This document shows positions 53,901 through 59,900 of a stretch of 64,000 bases of DNA, piece by piece. The stretch is from assembly GCA_947579605.1 (NCBI GenBank), contig OX388318.1:6882001-6946000 (forward strand), read 5' to 3'. Numbering within the stretch: the first letter of the stretch is position 1; the number at the start of each line of letters is the position of its first letter. The notes under the pieces are model-generated. The model had not been told where the DNA came from. It searched no databases and saw only the letters and a list, made by a program, of their open reading frames with translations. The translations under genes were made by a program, and so were the position numbers. The DNA comes from Athripsodes cinereus. Taxonomy: Eukaryota > Arthropoda > Insecta > Trichoptera > Leptoceridae.

Positions 53901-56900
53901 ACTTTCAATTGAATTACAATAATTTATATAGATGACCATAGAGAGCCCGCATCTAAAATTAGGCGTAAGTAATTAACTAATAAAGATAATGAATTTAACA
54001 CTTGGATTTAATTTGTGCTATACAAATTTTAAATGTATTTGGCATAATTATATATATTTAAACTGTTGCCAACAGAGATAAATATACTATATTATTTACA
54101 TCTCATATACGAATACTGCCATATTAAGAATATCTCTTTCATAACAGTAAAATTATGAGTCGTCAAACTCGGTGTTGATTTTATCTGTACTCAGTATTTT
54201 CTTATCTAGTTATTACATTACGTTATTTTATCATTTTTTTATTTAATTTTCGTTGGAAAAGAAAGGAAACAGCTACTTATCAGATAGATTTTTATAAAAC
54301 CTAATATTTATTAAATCCTAAAAATTAATGCAAATACTTTAAATGAAAATAAAATAAGTAAGACTTTATCTTGTTACCAAAACAATATCTTATCTTACTT
54401 AAAAGATAATTGATAATTATGCTCTTAAATCTCACGTAGATAGGTAGTAACACATAACTGTAACCAAAATGACAGCTTATATACTTGCCAAAAGATGGCA
54501 TTTTCAAGAGTATTCAACGAAACATTAAACAAAGTTATAAAAGTTAAGTTATCACTTTGAATAGTATGGAGCTTGACGTGGATAATATGTATATTAATTT
54601 ATTTATTTACAAAAATATGAATACCAAAAAAAATACATTTTGGGGGTTTGGCTAACTATGTTGACCGTGCCTTCTGTGTGTTCTGATCCGTTGCTGTGGA
54701 ACAATATTCTCTATGATTTGTAAACTCTGGAGAGTGTGGAGGTGTTCAGGACAGGGTTGAAGACACTATTGTTCAGGAGGTGTTATGATTCTTGAATGGG
54801 CCCTTGCGGTGATTTTTCCACAAAACAGCGCATCCTAAAAAATTATCTATTTATTATTATATTATTTCATATCTTTACTTATCCATTAATTTTCATATCA
54901 TATTCATCTCACTGTTTTTTTTTACACAAATACACACTTCTCTATTACACAAACAGTTATCATTATACCTTATTTTATTTGTATTTTGTAAAATTTATAT
55001 TCTTTTTTAAAAAAATGTTGTCTTCTATTGAATTTTCAAGTATATTCATTTAATACTTTAGTTGTTATTTATTTATTTCATTGTTAGAATATTTATATGC
55101 ACACATTTATTATTCAATATGCAAAGGGTGAGTTATAGGCCTCTGATGTAGAAAAATATTAGGGAAAGATAAAATAAAACTGGAATTTAAAAGTCTTATT
55201 TTGATATATTTTCTCTCAAAAGTTTTATTAGTTTTTAAAAATTCATTCATTATCTTAAATCTCTGGCACTGGGTCCCGGGATTGTTTAATTGCACCTGTT
55301 TGCCTGCAGTAAAGACCATGTCTTAACATATGCAGTGAAAAATAACGGAAAATATTTTACAACACATTCTTCAACTAATATTAGACAACATATTTTTTTA
55401 CTAGGTATACTTTCAAAATAAATATTTAATCATGTATTATTATTTTCTGATCTCTTTTGTAGTATATTGTTTATTTTATATTTAAAATTTGTGAATGTTG
55501 ATATTTTAATAATAAATTTGAATTTGATAATTTTGCATAATACAGTCGTACACAGATACTGAGTTAAATGTTGTCTATGAATTAAAAATCAAACTAACTC
55601 TTATTTCAACCTAAATTACTCATAAAAAATAGAATATGGTTGAAATCATTTTCAAAAAAGATAATGAGTTTTGGTGTTAAATTAATCATTCAAATTGCTG
55701 AAATATAGGATTCTTATGAATGAAATAGTTATTACAAATGGATAAAAAAATGAAATATAAATCATCAACTTCTAAAATACCTAAGACCACTAAGTACTCT
55801 GATATCTTTGTTTTGGAGTCTAAACAAACTAAACAAATCTCTCTTCAAACGATCAGGCTAATTGGGACTGGAAATTGGGTTGATTTCCAAGTTGCTTCAC
55901 TTTCATTATATAAGCTATTGCTTAGTATGAGAGTATTCGAAGTGTATTTGGGTTCATATTTCTTTTAGTAGAAAATGTCAATATTCACAATATTTGGTTA
56001 TGGTATAGAGTAACTAACAGCATGGTACATGTATATAATGTAATCGGTGTTGGTACACACAGACTTCGCAAAATTTCCCGTATGCACCCAACAACAACAA
56101 CAACAATTCTTCAACAACGGGACCTCGGTCCCGAAGTCCTTCTTCATCCACTTCAATACCACCCACGTGCCAACAGATGAGTCCTACGGCTACAGAGTAC
56201 GACCTCGCCGGGAAGCAGCTAGCCAACATCAATGATGTTTGCGAGTCTATGAAACAGCAACTACTCATCTTGGTGGAGTGGGCCAAGTACATCCCTGCAT
56301 TCACAGAGTTGGAGTTAGATGATCAGGTGAGCTGGAAAATTCTTTACATTCTTATTAGTCTCCGATCTCTTTATCATCAATAAAACCTCGATTTGCGGGA
56401 GTAAGAAAACTTTTATTGTTCAAAAAACTATTAAAAACATATGAATAACTTTTTAATAGTTTTCCAAAGTTACAAAAATCTGTATAGCTTAAAGAAGACT
56501 GACCTTTGATCCATCCCACCATGGCATATCTCACAGGTGGGCTAGCCAGTGGACCAATTGTTTGTAATAAACAAGGGGGCCATCCTCTCTGTACTAATAA
56601 AAGTTATGACATTCAGTATGAGTGGCGTACCTACATCATCCCTGAACTGAAAATGTTAAAAGATTGACCTTTATAGCTCGAATTATTGAATTTGGTAAAT
56701 AACCAACAATTTCTCTAAACCTCAATCATTTTTATACCTCTTGGAAGTCAAGTTATTTAGGACTAATTGTATAATCAGTTATTGACAACAGGGCTTAGTT
56801 ACTATAAGAAATATTATATCTTCAATTTGATTGATTTTTGTTGTGTAGGTGGCTCTATTACGTGCTCACGCTGGAGAGCATTTATTGTTAGGCCTCGCAA

Positions 56901-59900
56901 GACGCTCCATGCACCTGAAGGATGTCCTACTCTTAGGAAACAATTGCATCATTACCAAACACAATGCAGGTATTTATATCACGCTCTCACAAATTTATGC
57001 AACAAGCATAATATCATAATCTGCATCACAAATCAGGTGGGACGGCCATTTTGTCATACATTTCTACCATGTTATTTAAGTAACTTTTATTATATATAAG
57101 CCACATTTCACGTTATAAAGTTTGCTTCTCTAAATACTGTCCAATCAAGACATTTGCTTTCATACCATACAAGTTGATTTACTATCTATAGTAGATAGAT
57201 GTTTTTATACATACCAAGTGTATGTTTGACCATAGAAATTGGTTATTTTTTAACACGCTTTAATCACCAATTTTTAATGTTAATGCTGGCCACATAATTT
57301 AAACAAAACTGTTAGATTGATAATGGCCTAAGAAGTCGAAAGAGGCCTCTCTAGTGGAACGAAAAGCTTGTTTGAGTTTATCTAATTATAGAATTCTAAT
57401 ACTTGTACACCAATACATTGAATATTGGTCACATAAGATTATAGAAGGCTGGGTGCTATTAATATGTGGGATATGTTCATAGCAAGTATACACTTATTGG
57501 TGATACTAATAATGCTCTAGTTGCAGTTAGTGTTTTCAAATAAGTAACCTCTTTTATAAATATTATCTATGGAAGAATCCATTTTGAAATACAAAAAGAA
57601 TTACTGCGCTTTGGGACTGAAAATTTGTGTTGCATAATATGAAAGTACCTTACTCCAAATTGGCAAATATATTTAAGAAGGTTCAAAAATTCAACAGATA
57701 TTTAATTAAATGCAAATATTATAGTGTGAAAGGGGCTTTAGAATAGATTATAATATTATGATCTTATCAATGAAATGTGTTAATGTTTTTTTGTTTGAGA
57801 ACAATTTGAATCTTGGTATAAGAAATATTGTTTGCTTTTAAATTTCATATCTATAACTATTGAAAGAAAATTTAAATATAATGATGTTTATGTTTGTAAT
57901 TGAATTCATCTTTATTTGTAAATGTTTAATTTATTCAACATTAATTTTAAGCTAAATGCGTCAGTTATTATTTATTTCTTATTACTTCTAATGTAAGTTT
58001 AAAAATTATACTTTTTTGTGCATAAAACATATCTCATTTACGTTCCTGTATCAAAACTGTATACTCTCAAACAAAAATAAATAGATGATTTATAGATTTG
58101 CTTAATTATTCATTGCATGCAATACTTGGGTACTAACATTATACTTTGAACATATTCCAAACCATATAAAATTTCCATTTAGATTTACATTTATGTTAAA
58201 AGGTTTTTTTTCAAAATAGATCGTGATTCTTTCTTTTTCTTAAAAAAATGTAGAACATAGAGAAAAATATAAAATATGACAACACCGAAATAATTAACAA
58301 TTTAATTTCTGACGTCATAAATTTAATGTACTTCAGATTTAAAACATTAAGGGTTTTCCCACCATTTTCCCCTGGATGTTTTAAGAGCTGAGCTCCTATA
58401 TCATCCAGACTCAACGAAACAAAAGAAAAAATTCAAAGGGAAGGCTCAGGATTTGCCTTAGGGGCTCCCCCCGACAAAATCCTCCCCTAAACTACAATGT
58501 TACAACGTCAACATTAAGTTTCTGATCACCTACTGTGAGATGAATATTTGATATATGTACTTCAGATTATAAAACTTTCCACAATATTGTTATTTTTTAT
58601 TTTATTGGCTTAAGGATGCATCCAGTCATATAACAGAAGATTGACTTACCAAGCTGACAAATTGATTTTTTTTTAATGTGAACTAATTGTTTTTATCATG
58701 GCAACATTGTTAACATTTCATTTGCTAATTTAATTTACCTTTACAACATTCCAGAGCTGAACGGAATATAGTTGATTCGTCCTGTTGACTTATTTATGGT
58801 GAAACATTCGTTTTTAAAATTATTGAATTTAAAAAGAAATTATCAGTTCTATAAAACAAAACAGATCCAAATATTGCTCACTATTCAGTGATTTTTCGGA
58901 TTATGGTGAAGCTTTTATGATAATGCCAACACTTGTCTCAAGTTTTAGTGTTGCTATTATTTTATTTATCGTTTTTATAACATTATATTCTTTAAAATGT
59001 TTATTTTTATACAATATATCTACATTAATTCATATTGTGTTGTGCTTTATTTCTATAAGTATTTGAGTTAGTGAATGTTTTGTGTACTTATATTTAGTTT
59101 AATAATTGCATTGTCCTTTTTTGCATGTTACAAAATTTGCATTATTATTGTTATAAAAGATTTAATAGTTTATATCTTACTGGGGGATATAATATATTAT
59201 AAAATAATATGTACATGACTTAAATATATTATATATATCATGTTCTACTCTCATCTTAATAAACAATGTCAAATTATAAGCATTTTTTCATCACCCTGTT
59301 AGGGCTTAAGCCTCATTTTATAAGCTGTCAATAAATTATTATTATTAACAAATTATTTTTGGTTATGGTTGAATTATTTTTTTATACGGCAAGGATTTAC
59401 TAATCAATTGTGGTGTGGTGATATTGTTCTGAATTTGAATATTTTTATGGCGCTTCGGCATCCGTAAATTGCTCAACTAGATTTTTTTTATTAGCTCATT
59501 CTTTTTTAGAGTTTTATTATTGCCTTAATTGATTATGCTACTAGCTAGATTAGTAATTTTACAGTTTTAGACAAAAAGTAATAGATGCTGTTAATATTTC
59601 TGGAAAACAAACACGAGAGTAATATAACTTAAAAATAATATAACCAGAAAAACATTCCTTTTTCAAAATAAGTGAGTTTGAATTCCACATTTCAAAAGTA
59701 TTTCTTTTCAATGGCTGAAAGAATTTCTCTAGATTATTTTTCAAATTCACAGAGATATTGTGTTGTGAGCGACATAACATACAGATAGACAAATTGACTA
59801 TAGGGACATTAAATTTCTTGAATCTGTACACATAGTGTGTTTATTACAAGTTTTTTTAGTGAATATAGTATTATCTTGGCTTGTTATAGTCTTGGCAGCT

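Noticed and set aside
54796..55053. 85-codon hydrophobic ORF
   Set aside because: Low-complexity AT-rich frame (Phe, Ile, Tyr, Leu) starting in LINE 3' sequence; no domain.
56021..56062. Upstream acceptor AACAG|CATGG for HNF4 exon 4
   Set aside because: It is in phase but meets a TAA after five codons.
56047..56235. Gln-rich alternate frame in exon 4
   Set aside because: The CAA/AAC repeat reads as Gln in this frame, but splice phase and the conserved ligand-binding-domain sequence require the Asn frame.
56014..56304. 96-codon minus-strand gene
   Set aside because: It is antisense to HNF4 exon 4; the poly-Leu run is the complement of the CAA repeats.
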